From: Fidelibacterota bacterium
GTDB taxonomy: Bacteria; Fidelibacterota; Fidelibacteria; Fidelibacterales; Fidelibacteraceae
DNA length: 50,746 nucleotides
Assembly (NCBI GenBank): GCA_028718545.1
Contig: JAQULT010000006.1
Span: 1-50,746 of the forward strand
Reading direction: 5' to 3'
Position 1 is the first letter of the stretch. Every line of letters begins with the position of its first letter. A program made the translations under genes and the position numbers. Under the pieces are notes generated by a model. It was not told the DNA's origin and did no database searches. It saw only the letters and a program-made list of their open reading frames with translations. This document shows positions 1-7,800 of the stretch, piece by piece.

Positions 1-3
1 AAT

Positions 4-969
4 TCATTCTGCATCTTCGATGATCCGTTTTATCATGGTTTCATTGTTATATCCCGCTTCGTACAGCGCTGCGACAAATCCGCTGTCGGGTGCAATACAG
101 GGATTCCCGTTGATCTCAAGAATATAAATGCGTTCATCCTTGTCTATACGAACATCCACCCGTGCATAGCCGCGCAGACCGAAAAGCTCCCAGCATTCGC
201 TGCAGACTTTCCGGAGCGCTTGTTCCAGCTTGCTGCCGGATCCCAGTGTACCGAAAGCCCGCCGGCTTTGCCGGTATTCGGGGCTGTTTTCATCCCATTT
301 TGCCTTATAGCCCAGAATGCGGGGCTTATCATCAAAATAAGGGCCGAAAAGCATCTCGGCCGGCGGCAGGATCTCCGCTCCGGCCGTTCCGGCCAGCATG
401 CTGATATTGAATTCCCGGCCTTCGATGTATTCTTCAATGAAAAAATGTTTCTCCGGAAGACGCTTTATCTTGCGGATCTTCTGTGTTTCACTGCAGCGGA
501 AGATCGAATCCTCAGCGATACCCAGGGAAGCTTCTTCCCAGACCGGTTTGACGATATAGGTTTTTTCCGGGTCAAGTTTCCTAATCTCTAAAGGCGTAAA
601 AAAATCCGCCGTCGGCAGTCCCTGCCGGCGCATGATCCTCTTTGCCAGCACTTTGCTGCTTGTCAGGAACAGGGCTTCCAAGGGGACACCGGTATAGGGA
701 ATCCGGATCGTATTCAGTAATGCCGGTGCAAAATAGATAAGTTCGCCTTTCCCGAAAGCCGTTTCGCAAAGATTAAAGACAAGATCTGCAGATTCCGTAC
801 GGATCCGTTCCATATCCCCGGCAAGATCCTTCCCCAACGTCCGGCACAGAACCCGGTATCCCAGCTTTTCGCAGGATTCCCGGACCAGGTCGCGTTGTGC
901 GATCACGTCCATTTCATCCGGGTCCTTGCGCAGAACTTCATTGTGCAGGATCAGAATTGTCTTTTTCAT
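4..969 (-). CDS. ATP-grasp ligase, D-Ala-D-Ala ligase fold (ligase 1 of the kamA operon)
   Basis: A 321-residue protein starting at MKKTILILHN. An upstream in-frame start at 1161 would put 64 residues inside the neighbouring gene, so I reject it. The ATG at 969 overlaps the stop of the preceding gene (ATGA), implying translational coupling. ATP-grasp features are visible in order: VKPVWEEASLG near residues 140-150 (nucleotide-binding loop), EEYIEGRE near 179-186, and the metal-binding tail VDVRID...LEINGNP near 271-290, which supplies the usual acidic and Asn ligands. The N-terminal GG.S.EH.VS signature of true D-Ala-D-Ala ligases is absent, so a dedicated ligase is likelier than Ddl. ATP-grasp enzymes join a carboxylate to an amine via an acyl phosphate. 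Position after kamA suggests an amino or beta-amino acid substrate; that part is inference. The gene ends 3 bp from the window edge, so the operon may continue. Confidence 0.85.
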   Translation of the reverse strand: MKKTILILHNEVLRKDPDEMDVIAQRDLVRESCEKLGYRVLCRTLGKDLAGDMERIRTESADLVFNLCETAFGKGELIYFAPALLNTIRIPYTGVPLEALFLTSSKVLAKRIMRRQGLPTADFFTPLEIRKLDPEKTYIVKPVWEEASLGIAEDSIFRCSETQKIRKIKRLPEKHFFIEEYIEGREFNISMLAGTAGAEILPPAEMLFGPYFDDKPRILGYKAKWDENSPEYRQSRRAFGTLGSGSKLEQALRKVCSECWELFGLRGYARVDVRIDKDERIYILEINGNPCIAPDSGFVAALYEAGYNNETMIKRIIEDAE

Positions 970-1943
970 GAACGAAAATGCCTCCGGATGGCCGATTCCA
1001 GCACCGCATTGATGATCTCCTGGAAAGAAATGCCGTTCAATCCGCAAAGAATGGGCAGATCGGAGATCACGGGGTTCAGCCCGGCCAGGGGATTGACCTC
1101 GATAAAACTCATTTTTCCGAAGCGGTCGATCTTCATGTCCACGCGCCCGCCGTCCAGACAATTGAGCGCGCGCCAGGAGCGCAGGGCTACATCTTTGCAG
1201 GCTTCGAGCATTTCGCCCCTGACAGCCTGATATTCAACGACCTCTTCAAAATTTTCCTTATTTTCGTAGGAATAGATCCCAATGCCTTTGTGTTTATAAA
1301 TGATCTCCATGGCGCCGGGCACCCGGGCTCTGTCGCCGCTGCCAAAGACACCTACCGTAAATTCACGGCCGGGCAGGAATTCCTCTACAAGAACGGGCTG
1401 TTCAAAACGTTCCAGCAGATCCTCACAGACCTGCTGCAGCTGTCCGGGATTTTGGATCAGGGAATTCTTATTGATACCTTTCCCCGTACCTTCCATCAGC
1501 GGCTTGGCAAAGAGCGGGTATTCGAGCCGCACATTCTCGATATCGGCATTCCTTGATATAACGGCAAAATCAGGCGTATTGACACCGCTGTCGCGGACAA
1601 TGCGCTTTGCAAAGGCTTTGTTCAGCGAACAGGCCATTGTTGCCGGTCCCGAAAATACATAGGGAATGCGGTAAGCATCCAACAGCGCCGGTACCAGGGA
1701 TTCCCGGCCCGCACCATAAAGTCCTTCAGCAATATTAAAGACCATATCCCAGCGTTTTTTTTCCAAAAGCACCTTCATCAGACTCTGCGCATTTCCGATG
1801 CGTTCGGTCTGGTAACCGGCTTTCCGGATGGCTTCTTCGATGCCTTCAATCGTGCTTTCCTTGTCGAATTCTGCGGTCTCTTCCATGGAATAGCCCTGTG
1901 CAAGATATTCGCTCCGGAGGTCATAGGTAAGTCCAATATTCAT
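966..1943 (-). CDS. ATP-grasp ligase, D-Ala-D-Ala ligase fold (ligase 2 of the kamA operon)
   Basis: A 325-residue protein beginning MNIGLTYDLRSEYL. I chose the ATG at 1943 because it has an AAGG-type ribosome site and matches the fold's first beta strand; the upstream ATG at 2033 has no such site. Visible ATP-grasp elements are FAKPLMEGTGKG (about residue 145), VEEFLPGRE (about 187) and the metal site RVDMKID...EVNPLAGLNP (about 265-292). It is related to ligase 1 but strongly diverged, and both are adjacent and translationally coupled. This suggests two successive or alternative condensations rather than simple redundancy. It lies 134 bp downstream of kamA on the same strand. Housekeeping D-Ala-D-Ala ligase function cannot be excluded, but two copies tied to an aminomutase argue for a specialised role. 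Confidence 0.85.
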   Translation of the reverse strand: MNIGLTYDLRSEYLAQGYSMEETAEFDKESTIEGIEEAIRKAGYQTERIGNAQSLMKVLLEKKRWDMVFNIAEGLYGAGRESLVPALLDAYRIPYVFSGPATMACSLNKAFAKRIVRDSGVNTPDFAVISRNADIENVRLEYPLFAKPLMEGTGKGINKNSLIQNPGQLQQVCEDLLERFEQPVLVEEFLPGREFTVGVFGSGDRARVPGAMEIIYKHKGIGIYSYENKENFEEVVEYQAVRGEMLEACKDVALRSWRALNCLDGGRVDMKIDRFGKMSFIEVNPLAGLNPVISDLPILCGLNGISFQEIINAVLESAIRRHFRS

Positions 1944-2077
1944 CTTGTTCCGCCTTGATGCAGGAATGAGGATGCCGGCGCTGCTTTTCCTTATTTTTCT
2001 TTCTGAAAAGCAAGACCGGAACCTCTGTTTCATTATTTTAACCGGTAAATCCCCGTTTGGATCTTTCCCGGAATGCT

Positions 2078-3343
2078 TTAAACGTTTGAAGGATCGTAAT
2101 AGCGGAAGATCTTGCCTTCGAAATTCTTCAGCAGCACGTAATTCCCGTCACGGCCCTGATAGTAATCGGGTAAAATCGGGACTTTTCCGCCACCGCCCGG
2201 AGCATCGATCACGTAATGCGGAATGGCGTATCCGCTGGTAAATCCGCGCATGCCCTGAATGATCTCAATGCCTTTGGCGACCGGGGTACGGAAATGCGAG
2301 GAGCCAGGAATAGGATCACATTGATAGATATAGTAAGGACGAACCCGGACTTTGAGAAGGCGATGCATTAATTCGGTCATAGTCTCCACCTTGTCGTTCA
2401 CACCTTTCAGCAGCACGGTCTGACTCCCCAATACAATACCGGCATTGGCAAGACGCTTAAATGCTTCACTGGTTTCCGGTGTGATCTCGTCAGGATGCGT
2501 GACATGGACGCTCATATACAGCGGCTGATATTTCTTCAACATCTTTACCAGCTTATTGGTAATACGCTGCGGAAGCACCATCGGGACCTTAGTACCGATG
2601 CGCAGGATCTCCACGTGCGGGATCTCGCGCAGCGATGAAAGCAGGAATTCAATGTGTTTATCCGGCATGGTCAGCGGATCCCCGCCTGAGATGACCACAT
2701 CCCGGACCGTCGGCGTATTCCGGATATATTCGATCGCGGTCTGCCAGGCTTTGATCCCGTAATGCTTTTTGTCTTTCAGCACCATATGCGAGCGCGTACA
2801 ATAGCGGCAATAGACCGAGCAAAAGCCTGTGGAGAGAAACAGTACCCGGTCCGGATAGCGGTGCACCAGGTTGGCTACCGGACACATGGCATTTTCATGC
2901 AGCGGATCCGATTCTTCGCCGGGGGATACGATCAATTCCTGCTTGCTGGGAACCACGGATTTTGTCAGTGCATAATCCTTGGATTTTCCATGAAGCAGAC
3001 TTGCATAATACGGTGTGATGCGCAACGGCAGTTTTCGGGATTTGGCAAGAAAATCGTAGTCGTCGATGCTGCTGACATCCAGGATTTCCGACAATTTCTT
3101 AAAATTGGCATAACTGTTCTGAATTTGCCAGCGCCAGCTGTTCCACTGCTTTTCGGTTACTTGCGGGAAAAATTTTCTCCGAAAGGCATCGGCTTCAGGA
3201 CTGATTACCTGAAAGTCGGTATGGTTGAGCTCGGTTTTGGAAAAAACGGGTTGGTCGGAAACGTTGGTTTCCAACACGACCTCGATCGCGGACAGGTCTT
3301 GCCCCGAAGGAGGTTCGCAATCTTGTTGCGGAATGTCATTCAT
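2078..3343 (-). CDS. kamA: Lysine 2,3-aminomutase (radical SAM, PLP)
   Basis: A 421-residue radical-SAM enzyme predicted to convert L-lysine to L-beta-lysine in the cytoplasm. The iron-sulfur motif is CSVYCRYC (Cys175, 179, 182), followed by SGGDPL near 219. The PLP lysine is Lys387 in DAPGGGGK. In the clostridial enzyme two aspartates, 44 and 7 residues before the PLP lysine, bind the substrate epsilon-amino group. Here both are Asp: Asp343 in IYQCD and Asp380 in VIDAPGG. That favours lysine over glutamate, whose mutases carry Lys and Asn there. A strong GGAGGG site precedes the ATG. The length matches the family (about 416). It appears to be the first gene of an operon with two ATP-grasp ligases. 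No beta-lysine acetyltransferase (AblB) lies in the window, so the usual acetyl-beta-lysine osmolyte route is not evident. Confidence 0.93.
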   Translation of the reverse strand: MNDIPQQDCEPPSGQDLSAIEVVLETNVSDQPVFSKTELNHTDFQVISPEADAFRRKFFPQVTEKQWNSWRWQIQNSYANFKKLSEILDVSSIDDYDFLAKSRKLPLRITPYYASLLHGKSKDYALTKSVVPSKQELIVSPGEESDPLHENAMCPVANLVHRYPDRVLFLSTGFCSVYCRYCTRSHMVLKDKKHYGIKAWQTAIEYIRNTPTVRDVVISGGDPLTMPDKHIEFLLSSLREIPHVEILRIGTKVPMVLPQRITNKLVKMLKKYQPLYMSVHVTHPDEITPETSEAFKRLANAGIVLGSQTVLLKGVNDKVETMTELMHRLLKVRVRPYYIYQCDPIPGSSHFRTPVAKGIEIIQGMRGFTSGYAIPHYVIDAPGGGGKVPILPDYYQGRDGNYVLLKNFEGKIFRYYDPSNV

Positions 3344-3610
3344 GGTTTTTTCCCTCCAAGGAAATAATCGAATGAAATTAGATACTTTTTTTCATTTTGC
3401 AAAATATTATTGAAAAAACAACACAGAAAAATCATTTTTTTTTCGACAACCCTGAGTTCGGTTCTGTTCAGTATTTATGCGGACTTTCGATGTTATTCCC
3501 TTATGCGGAACAGCGTAAAAGCTTTCATTGCCGTTTATGTGGCAAAAATTTTTTTATTTTATCGCACATTATATAAAATATTTGCGGAAACGTTTTAAAA
3601 AATTTAAGTT
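3344..3610. other. AT-rich intergenic spacer between divergent kamA and crcB
   Basis: An AT-rich stretch with long A and T runs. It must contain the kamA promoter (minus) and the promoter of the fluoride-riboswitch leader (plus). A TATATAAAAT-like segment near 3570-3579 is a reasonable -10 for the riboswitch transcript, but no convincing -35 was found. A 62-codon open frame at 3410-3598 has no ribosome site or recognisable protein features and is probably noise. Confidence 0.5.
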
Positions 3611-3662
3611 CTTTCCGGTGATGGGGTTCACCGGAAAACGCCGCTTCGGCTGATGACTCCTG
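3611..3662 (+). promoter_or_regulatory. Fluoride riboswitch (crcB motif)
   Basis: The segment matches the crcB-motif consensus closely. P1 and its loop are formed by CCGGTGATGGGGTTCACCGG, followed by AAAACGCC, a short GCC/GGC helix, and the hallmark GGCTGATGACTCCTG. It ends 25 nt before the GTG start of crcB, a known target of this riboswitch class. No terminator hairpin with a T run follows the aptamer, so control is probably at translation initiation, near the GGGA at about 3676. The aptamer identification is by sequence match; the mode of control is inference. Confidence 0.93.
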
Positions 3663-3687
3663 TAAACATCAATTTGGGAATTTCGTT

Positions 3688-4080
3688 GTGAAACACTTGA
3701 TATTTATAGCACTCGGCGGCGGACTCGGCGCACTTTCCCGTTACTGGGTTTCCGTGTATTTTCAGAACCTTGTCAACAAACTGCTGCCAATGGGCACGCT
3801 TTTTGTAAACCTCAGCGGTTCTTTTCTAATTGGCTTTTTATTCTTTTTGTTTGAATATATCCCCGTTCCCAGGGACTTGAAATCCTTTTTGCTGATCGGA
3901 TTCCTTGGCGCATACACGACTTTTTCAACCTACTCCCTGGAAACACTTCGCCTGCTGCAGGACGGCGAGATCAAGGCCGGTATCATCAACATATTACTCC
4001 ATAACATTATCAGCCTGTTGATGGTGATCGCCGGATTAGTGATCGCTCGTTTAGTCATAAAACTGATACGTCAGGTGTAA
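3688..4080 (+). CDS. crcB: Fluoride exporter CrcB/FluC
   Basis: A 130-residue inner-membrane protein of the FluC fluoride-channel family with four hydrophobic segments. Signature elements are GGGLGALSRYW near the N-terminus, GTLFVNLSGSFLIG in the second segment, and GAYTTFSTYSLE (about residues 75-86), the family's conserved TTFST motif. It works as a dual-topology dimer exporting F-. The start is GTG at 3688 with a modest GGGA site. It sits directly behind a fluoride riboswitch, so it should be switched on by fluoride. The DUF190 gene follows with a 1-bp gap. Confidence 0.95.
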   Translation: MKHLIFIALGGGLGALSRYWVSVYFQNLVNKLLPMGTLFVNLSGSFLIGFLFFLFEYIPVPRDLKSFLLIGFLGAYTTFSTYSLETLRLLQDGEIKAGIINILLHNIISLLMVIAGLVIARLVIKLIRQV

Positions 4081-4081
4081 T

Positions 4082-4414
4082 ATGAAACAACACGAAGATG
4101 CGTTCTTGCTTCGGGTTTTTCTGGGTGAAAACGACCGTCACAAGGGGAAACCGCTGTATGAACAGATCGTACTGAAAGCCAGGGAACTGGGATTGACCGG
4201 AGCAACGGTAAGCCGGGGGATCCTGGGCTTCGGTGCGGACAGCCGGCTGCATTCTTCAAAAATACTGACCCTTTCCGAAGACCTCCCGGTCATTATCGAA
4301 ATTGCGGACAGCGAGGAAAAAATCAATCTGCTCCTGCCCTTTCTTGACACATGGGTAAGCGAAGGCCTTGTAACCCTGGAAAAGGTCAGTGTTATCAAAT
4401 ACCGGCACATTTGA
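4082..4414 (+). CDS. DUF190 protein, CrcB partner
   Basis: A 110-residue cytoplasmic protein of the DUF190 family, with the typical core LYEQIVLKARELGLTGATV and RGILGFG followed by an acidic C-terminal half. The fold belongs to the PII-like ferredoxin superfamily. DUF190 genes are commonly found beside crcB, and here the two are separated by a single base and share the fluoride-riboswitch leader. The role in fluoride resistance is inferred from that linkage; the biochemical activity is unknown. Confidence 0.88.
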   Translation: MKQHEDAFLLRVFLGENDRHKGKPLYEQIVLKARELGLTGATVSRGILGFGADSRLHSSKILTLSEDLPVIIEIADSEEKINLLLPFLDTWVSEGLVTLEKVSVIKYRHI

Positions 4415-4451
4415 GCGCTTTTATTGCCGAAGGGTCACTCAGGGAAATGTT

Positions 4452-4479
4452 TTGACTTGCGATACCTTTGTCTTAAATT
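4452..4479 (+). promoter_or_regulatory. Possible sigma-70 promoter for the TspO-like gene
   Basis: TTGACT (4452-4457) and TAAATT (4474-4479) are separated by 16 bp, upstream of a strong AAGGAGGG ribosome site and the ATG at 4516. The -35 is good and the -10 mediocre. It would drive the TspO-like, amidase and hypothetical genes. Confidence 0.4.
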
Positions 4480-4515
4480 AATCTATCTGATCAATTATTA
4501 ACAAGGAGGGTATTT

Positions 4516-5307
4516 ATGCCAACGCAAAAAACAACGGGAATTCTGCTGGCGGCGCTGAACATTCTGCTTTTTGTGGGGATGATCGTCGTAAACGGACTGG
4601 CAAACGGCCTGCCGATCAACGGAATGACGACCGGGGAATTATCGGCGCTGTATCCGAACCTTTTTGTCCCGGCCGGACTGACTTTCTCCATCTGGGGACT
4701 GATCTATCTGCTGCTGCTGGTTTTTGTTGCTTTTCAGCTTTATGCTGCCATTAGGCAGGATGCGGACCTTTTACTGCCTCTAAAGGCGCAGATCGTGATC
4801 GGCATTAATTTCCTTCTGAACATGGGCTGGATCTTTTTATGGCATTACGAAAAGATCTTCTGGTCCCTGATCGTCATGCTGGGATTGCTTGTAACCCTGA
4901 TCTGGCTCTTCCGTCAGATCCGCATACCGCTGTCTAAAAAATCACATCTGCTGGTGTTGCGCGCACCCGTGAGTATTTATTACGGCTGGATTTCCGTGGC
5001 AACCATTGCCAATGTTACGGCACTGCTGGTATCGCTGAACTGGGGTGCCTGGTGCATTCCGCCGAATGCATGGACGATCATTGTGATGATCGCAGCGACC
5101 ATACTTGCGCTGCTGATGCTGTGGAAACATGCCTGTCTTGCATATGCGCTGGTGGTCATATGGGCATTTACCGGAATCATCATCAAACGCGGCGCACAGA
5201 GTGTCGTTCATAGCGATATCATTAGCGCCGCCTGGATCCTGATCGGACTGATCACCTTAATGGGGATCTATACCGTCGTCCTGCAAATGAAAAAAATAAC
5301 AAAGTAG
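4516..5307 (+). CDS. TspO/MBR-like (tryptophan-rich sensory) membrane protein
   Basis: A 263-residue integral membrane protein with about seven to eight hydrophobic helices and several tryptophans, e.g. FSIWGLIYLLLL, NMGWIFLWHYEKIFW and NWGAWCIPPNAW. This pattern fits the extended tryptophan-rich sensory protein group related to TspO/MBR. It is longer than classical five-helix TspO (about 160 residues). TspO proteins bind porphyrins and steroids; the ligand of this extended group is not established. It starts at an ATG behind AAGGAGGG, and the next gene begins 9 bp after its stop, so it is probably co-transcribed with the amidase. Confidence 0.7.
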   Translation: MPTQKTTGILLAALNILLFVGMIVVNGLANGLPINGMTTGELSALYPNLFVPAGLTFSIWGLIYLLLLVFVAFQLYAAIRQDADLLLPLKAQIVIGINFLLNMGWIFLWHYEKIFWSLIVMLGLLVTLIWLFRQIRIPLSKKSHLLVLRAPVSIYYGWISVATIANVTALLVSLNWGAWCIPPNAWTIIVMIAATILALLMLWKHACLAYALVVIWAFTGIIIKRGAQSVVHSDIISAAWILIGLITLMGIYTVVLQMKKITK

Positions 5308-5316
5308 CGCTTAACA

Positions 5317-6888
5317 ATGAAAAAAATTAAATTCAGACTTTTCATAACGGGACTCATGTTGTCCCTGTCTCTCTTTTTTACAGGATGCTCCGATGGCAGT
5401 GAGTTTCCTTATACCGAAATAACAATTACGGATCTTCAGCAGGGATATAAAAACGGAACGCTGACGGTCGAAGCCGTTGTCGGTGCTTATTTGGAACGTA
5501 TCGAAAAGATCGATAAAAAGGGTCCCGCTCTGAATGCCATGATCTGCATCAATCCGGATGCATTGGCTTTTGCCCGTGAACTGGACGCAGAGATCCGTAC
5601 CGGAAAAATGCGCGGCCCGCTGCACGGCATTCCGGTAGTACTGAAGGACAATATCGATACGCACGATAAAATGCCCTGCACTGCCGGATCACGGGCTTTA
5701 AAAAACTCCTATCCCCTGCAGGACAGTCCTGTTGCGCGGCAGCTGCGCGATGCCGGCGCCGTGATACTGGGCAAGGCGAACCTGAGCGAATGGGCGAACT
5801 TTCGCGGCGAACTTTCAAGCAGCGGCTGGAGCGGTATCAACGGCCAAACGAAAAATTCCTATATTCTTGACAGGAATCCCTGCGGTTCCAGCTCCGGATC
5901 CGCCGTTGCCGTATCCGCCAACCTGACGGTATTGGCCATCGGCACCGAGACCAACGGCTCCATCGTCTGTCCCTCGCATGCGAACGGTATTGTCGGGATC
6001 AAGCCCACCGTGGGGCTGATCAGCCGTTCCGGCATTATTCCCATTTCCCGTACGCAGGATACGGCGGGACCCATGGCACGCAGTGTCCGGGATGCGGCGA
6101 TCTGTCTTGCGGCATTGACAGACGCCGACCACAACGACACTGCAACGCTGCAGGAAGGCCGCATAATCAATGAAGATTATACGCAATTTTTGAACAAGGA
6201 CGGCCTGAGAGGAAAACGTATCGGCTATTACACGGCTTTTCGCGGTATCAACTTTAAGGTCGATGCCCTGATGGATTCCGCGCTTGCGCTGATGAAGGCA
6301 CAGGGCGCCGAGATCATTGAGATCGATAAGATCCTGCCTGATGGGGTTAATGATTATTCTTTTGAGGTCATGCTGTACGAATATAAACAAGGACTGAACG
6401 CTTACTTCGCCGCTCTGGGCGATGCGGCGCCCGTCAGGAGCCTGACGGAACTGATCGAATTCAATAAGAATGACGCCATTGAACTCAGATATTACAATCA
6501 GCGTTATCTGGAAATGGCGGAAGCAAAAACGGAACAGGATGCGGGGTCCTATGAAGCGGCGTTGAAAAAAATGCTGGATGGCAGCCGCAGGAACGGCATC
6601 GACCGGGTCATGGACGAACAGCGCCTGGATGCCCTGGCCGCGCCGTCAGGCACTCCGGCCTGGAAAACGGATCTGATCAACGGCGACAGTTTCCAGTTCG
6701 GGTCTTCTTCACCGGCGGCAATTTCGGGCTATCCGAATATCACACTGCCCATGGGTTTTATCGATGGCCTGCCGGTGGGTATTTCCATTTTTGGCCGCGC
6801 CTGGAGCGAAGCGCAGCTGCTGGCGATCGCCTATGCATACGAACAACACAGCAAGCATCGCAGGGTACCGGAATTTTTGGAACCTTAA
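5317..6888 (+). CDS. Amidase-signature lipoprotein
   Basis: A 523-residue enzyme of the amidase signature family (the GatA/FAAH fold). Residues 1-24 form a lipoprotein signal peptide ending in LFFTGC, with Cys24 as the acylation site, so it is envelope-anchored. The Ser-cisSer-Lys catalytic triad is visible: Lys110 in [10 protein letters not shown], the serine-rich loop [10 protein letters not shown] (188-196), and the nucleophile Ser215 in [12 protein letters not shown]. Being exported and lacking gatB/gatC neighbours, it is not the tRNA amidotransferase subunit. It more likely hydrolyses an amide or peptide amide in the periplasm. The substrate is unknown. It follows the TspO-like gene by 9 bp. 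Confidence 0.9.
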   Translation: MKKIKFRLFITGLMLSLSLFFTGCSDGSEFPYTEITITDLQQGYKNGTLTVEAVVGAYLERIEKIDKKGPALNAMICINPDALAFARELDAEIRTGKMRGPLHGIPVVLKDNIDTHDKMPCTAGSRALKNSYPLQDSPVARQLRDAGAVILGKANLSEWANFRGELSSSGWSGINGQTKNSYILDRNPCGSSSGSAVAVSANLTVLAIGTETNGSIVCPSHANGIVGIKPTVGLISRSGIIPISRTQDTAGPMARSVRDAAICLAALTDADHNDTATLQEGRIINEDYTQFLNKDGLRGKRIGYYTAFRGINFKVDALMDSALALMKAQGAEIIEIDKILPDGVNDYSFEVMLYEYKQGLNAYFAALGDAAPVRSLTELIEFNKNDAIELRYYNQRYLEMAEAKTEQDAGSYEAALKKMLDGSRRNGIDRVMDEQRLDALAAPSGTPAWKTDLINGDSFQFGSSSPAAISGYPNITLPMGFIDGLPVGISIFGRAWSEAQLLAIAYAYEQHSKHRRVPEFLEP

Positions 6889-6911
6889 AACACATAACAA
6901 CGCATCCTTAT

Positions 6912-7769
6912 ATGAACAAAGATGAAAAAATAATATCACAAATGATCAACAGACAGAACAATCAGGCGCGGGAGGCCTTTGAAGGTTATTCGCCTTTTGA
7001 AATGTATAACATGGTTTATGATCCTTTCGGTCCCTATTCTCCGATGGAATTAAGAACGCTCCCGGATGAAGAATATGAAGAAATCCATTTATTTGCCAAT
7101 TACAGATATCTTGTACAGCGCATCGCTGAGGCCGGGGAGATCAAACTAACCGCCGCAGGCTACCTGCCGCCGGCGTTGTGCAGGGATATTTACCGGCAGG
7201 GAAACATCAAAGACTATTTTATCGAAACGGGATATACAAAAAGTTTCCGGGAAAACGATACGGAAATTCTGAATCTTATACATGTCCTTACGGAAATGAC
7301 AAGTGTTGTAAAGAAACGCTACAACCGCCTGAGCCTTACTGCCGGAGGATTAAGAATCTACCGGAACAATGCCCTGCTGTTCGAGGATTTTTTCCGGACC
7401 TATACGCTCAAATACAACTGGGGCTATCAGGACGGATATCATAACGAAGAAATCGGAAGGACCGGTTTTTTGTTTTCTTTGTTTTTGCTAAGCAAATACG
7501 GCGGAATCCCGCGCAGCCCGGAATTCTATGCTGATCTGTATTTTAAGGCATTCCCCGCACTCGCGGTACAAGAACCTGATATGAGCGTATTATCTTATAT
7601 TAATGCTTACAATATCCGCAGCATCATACGCTTTATGGCTTATTTCCATTTTTGCAGCGTTGATAAAGAGTTCTACATCGGTGTAAAAGAAATTCAAAAA
7701 ACGCCAGTGTTTGAAAAACTCTTTGTCTTTCATCCGCATATCGACTATTCGGATACCGTAATGGCGTGA
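6912..7769 (+). CDS. Hypothetical protein
   Basis: A 285-residue, apparently cytoplasmic protein with no signal peptide or membrane helix. I do not recognise a domain with confidence. A stretch near residues 65-95 (VQRIAEAGEIKLTAAGYLPP) resembles a helical motif seen in various uncharacterised proteins, but this is weak. The C-terminal half is rich in aromatic residues and Tyr-Phe pairs. It begins 23 bp after the amidase stop on the same strand, so it may be co-transcribed. It converges with the second KamA-family gene, with a 31-bp gap between the stops. Coding is supported by its length, even composition, and lack of a better frame on either strand. Confidence 0.7.
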   Translation: MNKDEKIISQMINRQNNQAREAFEGYSPFEMYNMVYDPFGPYSPMELRTLPDEEYEEIHLFANYRYLVQRIAEAGEIKLTAAGYLPPALCRDIYRQGNIKDYFIETGYTKSFRENDTEILNLIHVLTEMTSVVKKRYNRLSLTAGGLRIYRNNALLFEDFFRTYTLKYNWGYQDGYHNEEIGRTGFLFSLFLLSKYGGIPRSPEFYADLYFKAFPALAVQEPDMSVLSYINAYNIRSIIRFMAYFHFCSVDKEFYIGVKEIQKTPVFEKLFVFHPHIDYSDTVMA

Positions 7770-7800
7770 TTTTATCGTATCATTGGACTTGAAGATCCGA

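Noticed and set aside
3410-3598. 62-codon plus-strand frame between kamA and crcB
   Set aside because: No ribosome site, no recognisable protein character; lies in AT-rich promoter DNA.
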